Source of the DNA: Bacteroidota bacterium
GTDB taxonomy: Bacteria > Bacteroidota > Bacteroidia > B-17B0 > Aurantibacillaceae
Length of the DNA: 64,000 nucleotides
NCBI GenBank assembly: GCA_013287545.1
Contig: JABDDQ010000001.1
Span: 59,898 to 123,897, forward strand
Direction: 5' to 3'
Below the pieces are notes generated by a model that searched no databases, was not told the origin of the DNA, and worked only from the letters and a program-made list of their open reading frames with translations. Below are positions 1-8,905 of this stretch, piece by piece; the stretch's first letter is position 1; each line of letters starts with the position of its first letter. A program made the translations under genes and the position numbers.

Positions 1-251
1 TCTATAAACTCAAAAGGTTTCATGCGTAGGCGTTTTGCTACACGTTCAATGTCTTTTTGGTAAAAAATAGGACTGGTAGTTTTGCAACAGTTAGCACAGG
101 TTAAGCAATCTATTTCTTCAAAAGCTTCTTCATGCGCTGTATGAAAAACATCATCAAGGTTTCGGAATCTTTTTGATTTTAATTTATTTAGGAAAGCTTT
201 ATTAGTAGCACTTTGCGACTTTGCTTTACCAAAAAAGGAAGGTAAATTCAT
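1..251 (-). CDS. YkgJ-type CxxCxxCC cysteine-cluster protein, partial at window edge
   Basis: Reading the minus strand from the ATG at 249-251 gives an open frame that runs off the left edge after about 83 codons, so the C-terminus is missing. It begins MNLPSFFGKAKSQSATNKAF and contains the cluster CLTCANCC followed by KTTSPIFYQKDIERVAKRL. A CxxCxxCC cluster followed by an 'F.DI.R.A' stretch is typical of the YkgJ / zinc- or iron-chelating family, whose biochemical role is mostly unknown. The start codon directly abuts the stop of the FtsB-like gene (no gap), so the two are very likely co-transcribed. Family call is good; function is not known. Confidence 0.75.
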   Translation of the reverse strand, partial: MNLPSFFGKAKSQSATNKAFLNKLKSKRFRNLDDVFHTAHEEAFEEIDCLTCANCCKTTSPIFYQKDIERVAKRLRMKPFEFI

Positions 252-542
252 TTACTTTTTTACAATTACAAAAATATCCTCGTTATCTCTTTTCATCAGA
301 TAAGTTTCGCGGGCAAATTTTTCTAAGCTTTTCTGGTTAGTATGCAGCTCATCAATTGCCTGATTATTGGCTATAATTTCTTGAAGATAATAATTGCGCT
401 CCTTTTCTAATTTTAATACTTGTTGCTTTAAATCATACTGAGTAAAAATATCGTTTCTGTCAAAAAAAGTAAGCCATACTACCAAGCCAACAATAGTTAA
501 CAGGTACTTATTAGCCACAACAGAAAATATCTTTTTAAACAT
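252..542 (-). CDS. FtsB/DivIC-like septum formation initiator protein
   Basis: A 96-residue protein with a short cytoplasmic N-terminus (MFKKIFSVVANKY), one membrane segment (about residues 12-27, LLTIVGLVVWLTFF) and a following coiled coil rich in L, K and E (about 35-75). It ends in a short conserved tail with FARETYLMKRDNED. This is the architecture of FtsB/DivIC, a bitopic divisome protein that pairs with FtsL and FtsQ at the division septum. The frame stays open 15 codons upstream, but the internal ATG at 540-542 puts the membrane segment at the usual position, so I chose it. It lies downstream of the DUF922 lipoprotein gene and its stop touches the next gene. Confidence 0.8.
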   Translation of the reverse strand: MFKKIFSVVANKYLLTIVGLVVWLTFFDRNDIFTQYDLKQQVLKLEKERNYYLQEIIANNQAIDELHTNQKSLEKFARETYLMKRDNEDIFVIVKK

Positions 543-609
543 ATTGCAAATATAAAGCCTTAATAAGTCAATAACAGCGTAAAACACTTTGTTTATGAAT
601 AACCACCTG

Positions 610-1179
610 TTAAAAAGCAGTTTTTAACTTAACCTCTGTGTTTTGGTAGGCCGATAGGCTATCGATGGCAGCATCTATTTTGTGTATCCAGCTTATTTGC
701 GCATCGTGCGCCATGGAGGAATTGGTTTCATCATCATATTTATCCTGAAAGGCATCCATATCAGCATCAATTATTTTGTGTAGCGAATCTAATTTCTGCT
801 CCGCATCCTCTTCATTCCGTATTTTTATTTGTGTAAGTTGTTTCCGTAGTTTTCGGGCATAAAGCTCTACAATATCAAAATGCTTTTGTTCGTGTGCCAG
901 TAAAGCATCATCAATCCAATGGCTTTTCCACGAATCTTTAGGATAAAAAAGAGCCTTAACTGTTGCTATAATTTTCCCCGATGAGGTTTTCGATATATTT
1001 CTGTACATGCTGTATACGGTAGATGCTGCTGCAAAACGTTTCTGTCGCTTGCCCTGATAATCATCCCAGGTAAGTTTTCGATTTTTTTGCCATACCATAG
1101 CTGTTTCATCTCCATCATCTTGTATAAAAGATGTATTAGTACAACTAACCAATAACAATATGATGAAATAAAAACGCAT
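610..1179 (-). CDS. DUF922 family lipoprotein with HEQKHFD metalloprotease-like motif
   Basis: The 189-residue product starts with a lipoprotein signal (FIILLLVSC, lipidated Cys at about residue 13). The body carries LTWDDYQG at about 36-43 and the motif HEQKHFDI at 96-103, with the HExxH spacing of zinc peptidases; both are hallmarks of the DUF922 family. The C-terminal third is charged and helical. The role in the cell envelope is unknown, and zinc binding or peptidase activity is inferred from the motif only. The start codon touches the stop of the upstream O-methyltransferase gene, so the two are expected to be translationally coupled. Confidence 0.75.
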   Translation of the reverse strand: MRFYFIILLLVSCTNTSFIQDDGDETAMVWQKNRKLTWDDYQGKRQKRFAAASTVYSMYRNISKTSSGKIIATVKALFYPKDSWKSHWIDDALLAHEQKHFDIVELYARKLRKQLTQIKIRNEEDAEQKLDSLHKIIDADMDAFQDKYDDETNSSMAHDAQISWIHKIDAAIDSLSAYQNTEVKLKTAF

Positions 1180-1821
1180 CTATTTTTTTCTTATTAAAGT
1201 TACGCCATCCCGTAAAGGCAACATCACTTTTTCTACTCTTGTATCTTTTACCACCTTTTCATTAAAGGCCTGCATGCTAAGTGTGTCTTTATCATTATTC
1301 GTAGCTAAGTCAAGTACTTTACCGCTCCACAAAACATTATCTGCTATTATTAAACCACCACTTTTTAGTTTATCAAAAACCAAATCGTAATAAAGCGCGT
1401 AGTTTTTTTTATCGGCATCAATAAAAACCAAATCAAAAGTGTAGGGTAGGGTGGATATAACTTGTGTAGCATCGCCCGAAATAAATTCTATGTAATTTTT
1501 ATATAAAGATTTTGTAAAAAAATCTTTCGCAATAACAGATGTTTCAGGATTGTTATCTAATGTAATTAACTTACCGTTTTCAGTTAAACCTTTTGCTAAA
1601 CATAGTGCCGAATAACCTGTAAAAGTTCCTATTTCAAGTATATAAGTAGGCTTTATAAGTTGAGTTATCATTGATAAAAAAGTACCCTGTAAATGCCCGC
1701 TAAGCATGCGTGGTTTTAAGGTTTTTAAATGTGTTTGTCGGGCAACTTCTTTTAATAATTCATCTTCGCTATCACTATGTTGAGTACAATAGGCGGTTAT
1801 GTTATCTAAATCAATGTTCAT
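1180..1821 (-). CDS. Class I SAM-dependent O-methyltransferase (catechol O-methyltransferase-like)
   Basis: A 213-residue protein with the Rossmann-fold SAM site ILEIGTFTGYSALCLA at about 61-76, the acidic second motif LITLDNNPE at about 85-93, and DLVFIDADKKNY at about 130, which in this family supplies metal and substrate ligands. A typical 'GGLIIADNVLWSGKV' stretch follows. This matches the bacterial O-methyltransferase family 3 (caffeoyl-CoA/catechol type, Mg-dependent) in length and motif order. The natural substrate cannot be told. It is first in a minus-strand run with DUF922 and FtsB-like genes and is divergent from gmk. A TAACTTTG promoter element ends only 4 bases before its ATG (see findings). 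Confidence 0.85.
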   Translation of the reverse strand: MNIDLDNITAYCTQHSDSEDELLKEVARQTHLKTLKPRMLSGHLQGTFLSMITQLIKPTYILEIGTFTGYSALCLAKGLTENGKLITLDNNPETSVIAKDFFTKSLYKNYIEFISGDATQVISTLPYTFDLVFIDADKKNYALYYDLVFDKLKSGGLIIADNVLWSGKVLDLATNNDKDTLSMQAFNEKVVKDTRVEKVMLPLRDGVTLIRKK

Positions 1822-1825
1822 AATA

Positions 1826-1833
1826 CAAAGTTA
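1826..1833 (-). promoter_or_regulatory. -7 element TAACTTTG for the O-methyltransferase gene
   Basis: The plus strand reads CAAAGTTA, giving TAACTTTG on the minus strand, a full match to the Bacteroidota TAnnTTTG element. It ends 4 bases before the ATG at 1819-1821, so the transcript would start at or next to the start codon. No clear -33 TTTG was found. Confidence 0.5.
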
Positions 1834-1876
1834 AAAAAATGAGTGAAGAGGGGGGTGTGCGCAAACAGATAAAATA

Positions 1877-1884
1877 TATCTTTG
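1877..1884 (+). promoter_or_regulatory. -7 element TATCTTTG for gmk
   Basis: TATCTTTG matches TAnnTTTG and ends three bases before the gmk ATG at 1888, predicting a leaderless or nearly leaderless message. A -33 TTTG is not obvious in the upstream sequence. Confidence 0.5.
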
Positions 1885-1887
1885 CAC

Positions 1888-2463
1888 ATGCAAGAAGGAA
1901 AGTTAGTAATATTTTCTGCCCCATCGGGCTCAGGGAAAACAACCCTTGTAAGGCACTTGCTGTCTGTAATGCCCGATAAATTACAGTTCTCAATTTCAGC
2001 TACCAGTCGCCCTAAAAGAGGAGTAGAGTTAAATGGTAAAGATTATCATTATTTAACAGTAGAGGAATTTAACGAGAAGATAAAAAATAATGAGTTTTTG
2101 GAGTGGGAAGAAGTTTACGCTGGTACTCATTATGGCACTTTACGTAGTGAAGTGGAGCGCATTTGGAAAGAAGGCAAACATGTAATTTTTGATATTGATG
2201 TGCAAGGTGGGTTAAACTTAAAACATCAGTTTGGCGATAGGGCGTTGGCTGTATTTGTAATGCCACCATCCATAAAAATATTAGAACAACGCTTAAATTC
2301 TCGCCAAACAGATAGTCCGGAAAGTATAGCATTACGAGTAGAAAAAGCAGAGCAAGAATTGCAAACCGCTAAATTGTTTGATTGCTTTATTTTAAATGAG
2401 CATTTAGAAACTGCCTGTAAAGAAGCTGAACGAGTGGTAAACGAATTTTTAAGTAAAAAATAA
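1888..2463 (+). CDS. gmk: Guanylate kinase
   Basis: Converts GMP and ATP to GDP and ADP in the cytoplasm. The 191-residue product has the P-loop SAPSGSGKTTL at about 9-19, the GMP-binding region TSRPKRGVELNGKDYHYLT at about 40-58 and the WEEVYAGTHYGT stretch at about 75. Length is normal for the family. The frame opens at a TTG two codons earlier, but the ATG at 1888 gives the usual MQEGKLVIFSAPSG start. Its stop codon at 2461-2463 is immediately followed by the stop of the convergent Fe-S gene, leaving no intergenic base for a terminator. Confidence 0.95.
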   Translation: MQEGKLVIFSAPSGSGKTTLVRHLLSVMPDKLQFSISATSRPKRGVELNGKDYHYLTVEEFNEKIKNNEFLEWEEVYAGTHYGTLRSEVERIWKEGKHVIFDIDVQGGLNLKHQFGDRALAVFVMPPSIKILEQRLNSRQTDSPESIALRVEKAEQELQTAKLFDCFILNEHLETACKEAERVVNEFLSKK

Positions 2464-3255
2464 CTACAGGTTATTTGCTTTAACTACCAGCTCAGCTACA
2501 TCAAGCACTTTGGTTTTATCTTCTTTATTAAAATGCTTTACGCCATCTGTCATCATGGTGTTGCAAAAAGGGCAACCTACTGCAATTACATCCGGATTTT
2601 CTGCTAAAGCTTCTTCAGCACGCTCTACGTTAACTTCTTTGTTTCCTTTTTCGGCTTCTTTAAACATTTGTGCACCACCTGCACCGCAACATAAACCTTT
2701 TGCTTTGCTACGTTTCATTTCAACCAAATCAACATCTAAATTTTTTATTACATCGCGCGGTGCTTCATACACATCATTAGCACGACCTAAATAACAGGGG
2801 TCGTGGTACACAATTTTCTTTCCTTTAAATTCTCCGCCTTGTACTTTTAATTTTCCTTCATTAATAAGCTCTTGTACTAATTGAGTGTGGTGTATAACTT
2901 CATACTGACCCCCTAATTGCGGATACTCGTTTTTAATCGTATTAAAGCAATGCGGGCAACCAGTTACAATTTTTTTTATACTGTAATTATTTAACGTAGT
3001 AATATTTTGCATGGCTTGCATCTGAAACAAAAACTCATTACCGGCACGTTTAGCGGGGTCGCCTGTGCAACTTTCTTCCATGCCTAAAATGGCAAACTTA
3101 ATATTTACATGGTTTAATATGCGAACAATGGCGCGCGTAATTTTTTTCGCTCTGTCATCAAAACTACCCGAGCAGCCTACCCAAAAAAGAATTTCAGGAG
3201 TTTCTCCGCTTGCGGCCATTTCGGCCATAGTACTTACTTTAATTGTATCGCTCAT
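2464..3255 (-). CDS. CCG-domain (Fe-S)-binding protein, HdrB/HdrD-like subunit
   Basis: The 263-residue product carries two cysteine-rich CCG-type modules: one around VGCSGSFDDRAKK with the later GCPHCFNT, and a second with YHDPCYLGR, LCCGAGGAQMFKEAEKG and GCPFCNTMM. These modules hold the catalytic Fe-S cluster in HdrB, GlcF and LutA. Here the CCG domains are a separate gene placed 33 bases downstream of the membrane-bound ferredoxin-domain subunit, so the two probably form one oxidoreductase that passes electrons to or from menaquinone. Electron donor is unknown; an ETF-linked fatty-acid oxidation role is possible by analogy with fused EMO proteins. Confidence 0.8.
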   Translation of the reverse strand: MSDTIKVSTMAEMAASGETPEILFWVGCSGSFDDRAKKITRAIVRILNHVNIKFAILGMEESCTGDPAKRAGNEFLFQMQAMQNITTLNNYSIKKIVTGCPHCFNTIKNEYPQLGGQYEVIHHTQLVQELINEGKLKVQGGEFKGKKIVYHDPCYLGRANDVYEAPRDVIKNLDVDLVEMKRSKAKGLCCGAGGAQMFKEAEKGNKEVNVERAEEALAENPDVIAVGCPFCNTMMTDGVKHFNKEDKTKVLDVAELVVKANNL

Positions 3256-3288
3256 ATTAATTATGATTCAAAAACGTACTGTATAATT

Positions 3289-4596
3289 TTAATTTTCGTT
3301 TACCCAATTAGCTCTATCAGCAGGAGAGAATTGCCAAGGAGCACCATTGTTTTCTAAATTACTAAACATGCCATTTAACTCGGTTGGTGCCGTGCTTTGC
3401 TCCATTACTAAAAACCTTCGCAGATCGGTAATAATAGAAAGCGGGTCTATGTTTACCGGGCACTCCTGCACACAAGCATTACATGTGTTACAAGCCCAAA
3501 TTTCTTCGTTTGTAATATAATCTCCTAATAAAGATTTTCCGTCATCTACAAAAGTGCCTTTATTTGCATCAATATTTTTTCCAACCTCAACAAGTCTGTC
3601 GCGGGTATCCATCATTATTTTACGTGGAGATAATGTTTTACCTGTAATGTTTTGCGGACAAGAACTGGTGCATCTACCACACTCAGTACACGTATAAGCA
3701 TCTAATAATTGTTTCCAATTTAAATCAAAAACATCTTTAGCGCCAAAACGTTGTGGATTGTTTGGGTCGGTTACCGGTTGATAGCTTGGGTCAAAATTTG
3801 GTTTTACAACATCGGTAACGCTATCTAAATTGGTAAACTTTCCTTTTGGGTTTAGGTTAGATAAATACGTGTTTGGAAACGCCAACAGAATATGAAAATG
3901 TTTTGAATAAGGCAGATAGTTTAAAAAACCAAATATGCCAAAAATGTGTAACCACCAACAAAAACGTTCAATAAAAACTAAACCACCATCACTCATCCCA
4001 CTTAATAAAGGTGCAATAAAATGCGATATAGGAAAACTACCCGCTGTATGATAATGTTCGTTGCCACGTGCTTGTAAAGTTTGGTCGGCAGCATTCATTA
4101 AAAATAAAGCACTCATTAAAACTATTTCAGAACAAAGAATAATATTGGCATCCATTTTAGGCCAGCCGCTTAACTCTTTCATGGCTAAGCGTTTTACATG
4201 CACCACATTTCTGCGTATAAGAAAAACAGCACAACCAAAGGTTACTAAAAAGGCAAGTATCTCAAAAAAACCGATTAAGAAATTATAAAAGCTACCTAAA
4301 AAAGAAAAAACACGGTGTGTGTGAAACAAGCCATCAACCACCATTTCTAATACTTCAATATTGATAAGCACAAAGCCTACATATACAAACAAATGAAGAA
4401 TAAAAGGAATGGGGCGAGTTGCCATTTTGCTTTGCCCAAAAGCTACACGTAGCATGGTGTTTAATCGCTTAGATGAGTCGCCCGAAATATCAACATCTCT
4501 TCCTAAAAAAATATTACGACGAACTTTTTTGGCGTTGTAAATAAAAAAAGCGGTACTTGCTATTGCCAGTATAATAAAGATGATTGATGAAATCAT
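3289..4596 (-). CDS. Membrane (Fe-S) oxidoreductase: NarI-like cytochrome b domain plus 4Fe-4S dicluster domain
   Basis: A 435-residue protein. The first half holds about six membrane segments with histidines suited to heme ligation (for example ILHLFVYVGF near 65 and WWLHIFGIFGFLNY near 215). The second half has two ferredoxin-like clusters, CTECGRCTSSCP at about 304-315 and CNTCNACVQECP at about 370-381. This is the HdrE/HdrC-type arrangement (NarI fold joined to a heterodisulfide reductase C-like domain), and the missing CCG part is the next gene. It is downstream of the MCE gene with an 8-base gap, suggesting one operon. Likely role: electron transfer with menaquinone at the inner membrane. 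Confidence 0.8.
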   Translation of the reverse strand: MISSIIFIILAIASTAFFIYNAKKVRRNIFLGRDVDISGDSSKRLNTMLRVAFGQSKMATRPIPFILHLFVYVGFVLINIEVLEMVVDGLFHTHRVFSFLGSFYNFLIGFFEILAFLVTFGCAVFLIRRNVVHVKRLAMKELSGWPKMDANIILCSEIVLMSALFLMNAADQTLQARGNEHYHTAGSFPISHFIAPLLSGMSDGGLVFIERFCWWLHIFGIFGFLNYLPYSKHFHILLAFPNTYLSNLNPKGKFTNLDSVTDVVKPNFDPSYQPVTDPNNPQRFGAKDVFDLNWKQLLDAYTCTECGRCTSSCPQNITGKTLSPRKIMMDTRDRLVEVGKNIDANKGTFVDDGKSLLGDYITNEEIWACNTCNACVQECPVNIDPLSIITDLRRFLVMEQSTAPTELNGMFSNLENNGAPWQFSPADRANWVNEN

Positions 4597-4604
4597 GCGC
4601 GTGT

Positions 4605-5585
4605 TTATTTTTTAGGTTTACTCTTGTCTTTTCCGCCAAACATTGAAACACTTACGTAACGTTTAGGATGTTCGCGTAAATCAATTAATAATAAATCTAA
4701 ATCGTTGCTGGCACGGTTTAAATTATTATAAATAGAATCGTTTTTAACCAGCTTACCAATCGTACCCTTGCCGTTGTTTATGCCATCTAATAAAACATTA
4801 ACCTGAGCTATGGCAAGATTTGCATGCTCTATAGTTGTTTTGATATTTGATTTTGCCAACGAATCGCTGATACTCGAAAAGTTATTTAGTACGTTGGTTA
4901 TTTTATCATTGTTTTTTTCCAGGTTAGCTGCTAACGATTCTACCTTACTAAGAATCATAGATACTTTACTTTTTTGAGTAGTTACCAATGTATCTATCCC
5001 CGACGCAGCGTGCTGTAAAGAAAATAGAGTTGTTTTTATACTCTCAAAAGAGGCTACTAAACCTTGTCGTACATTTGCATTTAGTACTTCTTGCACTACC
5101 TGCATAACCGAATCGATAGAAGAAATCAAGCTTTCTGCTTTTTTCTGCAGAGGAGCTATACGCTTATCTACAGCTGTTTTTAAATCATCTTCATAATCAG
5201 CTAAAATAGTATCACCTGTATTTATATAAATGGTAGAATTAGAAAACTGTAAATCAATGGCTTTAGAGCCTAATAAATCTACCGAAACAAGTTTTGCTTT
5301 ACTGTCTTTTGGGATTTTTATATCTTCCGATAAAATAAAAGTAACTAAAACTTTGTATTTGTTATCGCGTTTAATAAGGGTTGATTTGTGTACTTGTCCA
5401 ACTTTTACGCCACTTACGTACACTGGGCTGGCATCTATTAAACCATCTGTTTTATCATAAATTGCGTAAATGTATCTGCTCTTTTTAAATATGTCGTTAC
5501 CATTTAAAAAATTAAACCCCCATACCACTACAGCAATAGCGATTAAGGTAACAATTCCGGTTTTTACTTCTTTAGATAATTTCAT
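4605..5585 (-). CDS. MlaD/MCE family lipid-transport substrate-binding protein
   Basis: A 326-residue protein with one N-terminal membrane anchor (about 10-25, TGIVTLIAIAVVVWGF) followed by a single MCE domain (about 35-115) with YDKTDGLIDASPVYVSGVKV. The rest is a long helical region with a late GKGTIGKLVKNDSIYNNLN motif usual in MCE proteins. Such proteins form periplasmic rings that carry phospholipids between membranes, normally with the MlaE permease and MlaF ATPase. Those partners are not next to it here, as is common in Bacteroidota. It appears to head an operon with the two Fe-S oxidoreductase genes. Confidence 0.85.
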   Translation of the reverse strand: MKLSKEVKTGIVTLIAIAVVVWGFNFLNGNDIFKKSRYIYAIYDKTDGLIDASPVYVSGVKVGQVHKSTLIKRDNKYKVLVTFILSEDIKIPKDSKAKLVSVDLLGSKAIDLQFSNSTIYINTGDTILADYEDDLKTAVDKRIAPLQKKAESLISSIDSVMQVVQEVLNANVRQGLVASFESIKTTLFSLQHAASGIDTLVTTQKSKVSMILSKVESLAANLEKNNDKITNVLNNFSSISDSLAKSNIKTTIEHANLAIAQVNVLLDGINNGKGTIGKLVKNDSIYNNLNRASNDLDLLLIDLREHPKRYVSVSMFGGKDKSKPKK

Positions 5586-5736
5586 TCAAACATCAATTCA
5601 AAAAAAACACAATAATCAATAGGCAAAAATAACATTTATATTGGCTCAAGCCATATTTGGGCATTTCATTCTTTTAAAAAATAAAATTATATTTACGGCT
5701 ATTGTTTTTTAACCACCAAAACTAAAATGTATCTAA

Positions 5737-6969
5737 ATGGATAGATTTACCGGACTGATTGGCGTTGCTGTTATTTTTGCTATCGCTTTTATATTATCAA
5801 ATAATCGTAAAGCTATTAATTACCGCTTGGTTATAAGTGGCGTAGGTTTGCAAATAGCTATTGCCTTATTAGTGTTAAAAGTACCACCTGTTACTCGTTT
5901 TTTTGCCATGTTAGGTAAAGGCATGGGTAAAATAGAGCAGTTTGCTGCGCAAGGTGCCAGTTTTGTATATGGGGGTATAATGATTGACTCGCACGACGGA
6001 ACCTCTAAAGGTTTTGGCGCACCGCACACATTTGTATTTGCTTTTAGTGTTACGGCTACAATTATATTAGTTTGTGTGCTGGTGGCTATTTTATATCACA
6101 TAGGGTTTATGCAACGTGTGGTTTCATTAATTGCTAAAGTGATGAACTTTGTTATGCGCGTTAGCGGTGCCGAAGCATTAAGTAATGTAGCCAGTGCTTT
6201 TGTTGGTCAGGTTGAGGCACAGGTTATGATACGTCCTTACATTTCTACTATGACGAAGAGCGAGCTTTTATCATCCATGGCGGGTAGCATGGCTTGTATT
6301 GCAGGCGGTATTTTAATTGTATATGTAAATATGGGTGCACGTGCCGAATATTTGCTTACTGCCAGTTTAATGGCCGCCCCTGCGGCTTTGGTAATTTCTA
6401 AAATTATTTATCCTGAAACCGAAGAACCTGTAACCAAAGGCAAAGTAAGCTTAGAAGTTAAAAAAGAACACACTAATTTAATCGATGCCATATCGCACGG
6501 TGCGGCCGATGGAATGAAAATTTCTATAAACGTAGTGGCCATGTTAATTGGATTTATTGCCCTTATAGCTTTTATTAATTATGGGTTGGGCAAAATTTAT
6601 GCGCCACTTTCGTTAGATTTTATTTTTGGAAAATTATTTTACCCGTTAGCCTGGTGCATGGGAGTACCCGAAGTTGATGTGCAACAAGTAGCCACCATTA
6701 TGGGACAAAAACTAACCATTAACGAGTTTGTTGCTTTTGATACATTAACACATAAACTGACTGCCCCATTAACCGATAAAGGTTTGTTAATTGTAAGTTT
6801 TGCTATTTGTGGTTTTGCTAATTTTAGTTCGGTTGGCATGCAAATTGGCGGCATTGGTGCTTTAGCACCCGAACGCCGTGCAGATTTAGCTAAACTTGGT
6901 ATACGTGCTTTAATTAGTGGTACGCTTGCTTCTTATCTTTCGGCTACCATTGCAGGGATGTTGATTTAG
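5737..6969 (+). CDS. Concentrative nucleoside transporter (NupC/CNT family)
   Basis: A 410-residue membrane protein with about ten hydrophobic segments. It starts MDRFTGLIGVAVIFAIAF and contains the CNT motifs GAEALSNVASAFVGQVEA (about 143-160) and the C-terminal TDKGLLIVSFAICGFANFSS (about 349-368), where the 'GFANFSS' loop binds the nucleoside. CNT proteins import nucleosides across the inner membrane by cation symport. Length is standard. It is alone in its unit, with a TATATTTA -7-like box about 40 bases before the ATG. Substrate range (purine or pyrimidine) cannot be told. Confidence 0.9.
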   Translation: MDRFTGLIGVAVIFAIAFILSNNRKAINYRLVISGVGLQIAIALLVLKVPPVTRFFAMLGKGMGKIEQFAAQGASFVYGGIMIDSHDGTSKGFGAPHTFVFAFSVTATIILVCVLVAILYHIGFMQRVVSLIAKVMNFVMRVSGAEALSNVASAFVGQVEAQVMIRPYISTMTKSELLSSMAGSMACIAGGILIVYVNMGARAEYLLTASLMAAPAALVISKIIYPETEEPVTKGKVSLEVKKEHTNLIDAISHGAADGMKISINVVAMLIGFIALIAFINYGLGKIYAPLSLDFIFGKLFYPLAWCMGVPEVDVQQVATIMGQKLTINEFVAFDTLTHKLTAPLTDKGLLIVSFAICGFANFSSVGMQIGGIGALAPERRADLAKLGIRALISGTLASYLSATIAGMLI

Positions 6970-7035
6970 TTTTCACCTCTTTTCCCGCCCTTAAACCACT
7001 TAAAACAATAGTGGGTTATTAACTTATTATTTTTA

Positions 7036-7043
7036 TAGATTTG
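7036..7043 (+). promoter_or_regulatory. -7 element TAGATTTG for the M2 peptidase gene
   Basis: TAGATTTG fits TAnnTTTG and lies 19 bases before the ATG at 7063. No good TTTG at the -33 position. Confidence 0.45.
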
Positions 7044-7062
7044 CTTTCATTAAAATTTACAC

Positions 7063-8901
7063 ATGAAAAAAAGTATAGTGCTATCTGTTGCAACAAGTTT
7101 ATTGTTTGTGGCATGTAATAATAAACCATCACAAGAAAAAGATACTGCCGTTGCAAAAGTCAGTGTTGATAGTTTTTTGGTTGATTATAATAAGCAGTTT
7201 CAAAAATATTTAATCGCATCTAACGAAGGGCAGTGGAAATTAAACACACACATTGTAGCTGGAGATACAGCTACCGAAAATGCAGCTGCTCGTGCCGATG
7301 AGGCTATGGCTAAATTTACCGGAGCAAAAATGCTTACCGAAACGGCAAAAACCTTTTTAGATAAAAAAGATACGTTACAGTTAAGTGATTTACAAGTTCG
7401 ACAGTTAAAAGCCATCATCTTTAATGCAGGTGCAAACCCCGAAGCAGCAGGCGATATTGTAAAACAAAAAATTGCCGCGCAAAATAAACAAACCGGTTTA
7501 TTGTATGGTTTTAAATTTACGTTGAATGGAAAAGAAATTACACCAAACGATATAGATGGTAAATTAGAAAAATCATCTAACGAAGCAGAAAGATTAGCCG
7601 TTTGGAAATCGAGCAAAGAAGTTGGTAAGGTTTTAAAAGATGGCTTGGTTAATTTACGTGAGCTTAGAAATAAATCGGTACAACCTTTGGGTTATGCAGA
7701 TTTCTTTGCCTATCAGGCTTCTGAATATGGAATGAGCACAGATGAATTAATGACTACCACACGTGGTATGATTAAAGATATTTGGCCTTTATACCGTGAG
7801 TTGCACACATGGGCACGTTACGAGCTGGCAAAAAAATATAACAAACCCGTACCCGATTATATTCCGGCACATTGGTTGCCTAACCGTTGGGGACAAGAGT
7901 GGTCGCAGCTTGTTGAGGTTAAAGGTTTTGATTTAAACCCATATTTAAAACAACAAGGCGCTGAGTGGATTGTAAAAAAAGGCGAAGAGTTTTATAAAAG
8001 TATAGGTTTTGGTCCGTTGCCTGCAACTTTTTGGGAACGTTCAAGTCTTTATCCGGTTGCGGCTAATGCAGGTTATAAAAAGAACACGCACGCTTCTGCC
8101 TGGCATATAGATAATGATAAAGATGTTCGCTCATTAATGAGTGTAGTGCCAAATACAGAATGGTGGAGTACAGCCTTGCACGAACTGGGGCATATTTATT
8201 ATTACCAATCATATAGCAACCCTGATGTGCCGATTGTATTACGTAGCGGTGCTAACCGCGCTTACCATGAAGCTTTTGGAACCATGATGGGCATGGCATC
8301 GTTGCAAAAACCTTTTTTACAAGGCCTTGGTATGATGGATAAAAATTTGCAAACCAACGATACACTTATGTTGTTGAAAGAAGCATTGGAATATGCGGTA
8401 CACATACCGTGGGGTAGTGGTACTATGACCGAGTTTGAGTATAATTTATATGCTAAAAACTTGGTGCCAGACCAATACAATAAATTATGGTGGACTTTGG
8501 TAAAACGTTTCCAGGGTATAGAGCCTGCTGAGGTACGTGGTGAAGAATATTGTGATGCAGCAACCAAAACACACATTAATGATGATGCAGCACAGTATTA
8601 TGATTATAGTATGAGCAATGTTTTATTGTTTCAATTCCATCAGCATATTGCGCAAAATATTTTAAAGCAAGATGCACATGCTACAAACTATTGGGGGAAT
8701 AAAGATGTAGGTGCATTTTTACAACAGGTTATGAAACCAGGTGCCAGTGTTGATTGGAGAGAACATTTAAAGAAAAGTATAGGTCAGGATTTTTCGGCTA
8801 AACCTATGCTTGAATATTTTCAACCGCTAATGGCTTATCTTAAAAAAGTAAATGCCGGAAGAAAATATACTTTGCCAGAACAACCTGATTTTAATTACTA
8901 A
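7063..8901 (+). CDS. M2 family zinc metallopeptidase (ACE-like peptidyl-dipeptidase), lipoprotein
   Basis: A 612-residue protein with a lipoprotein signal (SLLFVACNN, Cys at about 19). The zinc site is HELGHIYYY at about residues 369-377, and the third ligand probably lies in YHEAFGTMMGMAS about 24 residues later. Further ACE-like blocks are YIPAHWLPNRWGQEW (about 265-280) and the substrate-pocket segment near PWGSGTMTEFEYNLY. M2 enzymes remove dipeptides from peptide C-termini. Here it is probably tethered in the periplasm or on the outer membrane and serves peptide nutrition. It is transcribed with the next small secreted protein, which begins 4-50 bases after the stop. Confidence 0.9.
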   Translation: MKKSIVLSVATSLLFVACNNKPSQEKDTAVAKVSVDSFLVDYNKQFQKYLIASNEGQWKLNTHIVAGDTATENAAARADEAMAKFTGAKMLTETAKTFLDKKDTLQLSDLQVRQLKAIIFNAGANPEAAGDIVKQKIAAQNKQTGLLYGFKFTLNGKEITPNDIDGKLEKSSNEAERLAVWKSSKEVGKVLKDGLVNLRELRNKSVQPLGYADFFAYQASEYGMSTDELMTTTRGMIKDIWPLYRELHTWARYELAKKYNKPVPDYIPAHWLPNRWGQEWSQLVEVKGFDLNPYLKQQGAEWIVKKGEEFYKSIGFGPLPATFWERSSLYPVAANAGYKKNTHASAWHIDNDKDVRSLMSVVPNTEWWSTALHELGHIYYYQSYSNPDVPIVLRSGANRAYHEAFGTMMGMASLQKPFLQGLGMMDKNLQTNDTLMLLKEALEYAVHIPWGSGTMTEFEYNLYAKNLVPDQYNKLWWTLVKRFQGIEPAEVRGEEYCDAATKTHINDDAAQYYDYSMSNVLLFQFHQHIAQNILKQDAHATNYWGNKDVGAFLQQVMKPGASVDWREHLKKSIGQDFSAKPMLEYFQPLMAYLKKVNAGRKYTLPEQPDFNY

Positions 8902-8905
8902 GATT

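Noticed and set aside
8852-8905. ATG at 8852 as the start of the small secreted protein
   Set aside because: It lies inside the M2 peptidase gene and puts 18 polar residues before the signal peptide. The TTG at 8906 fits better.
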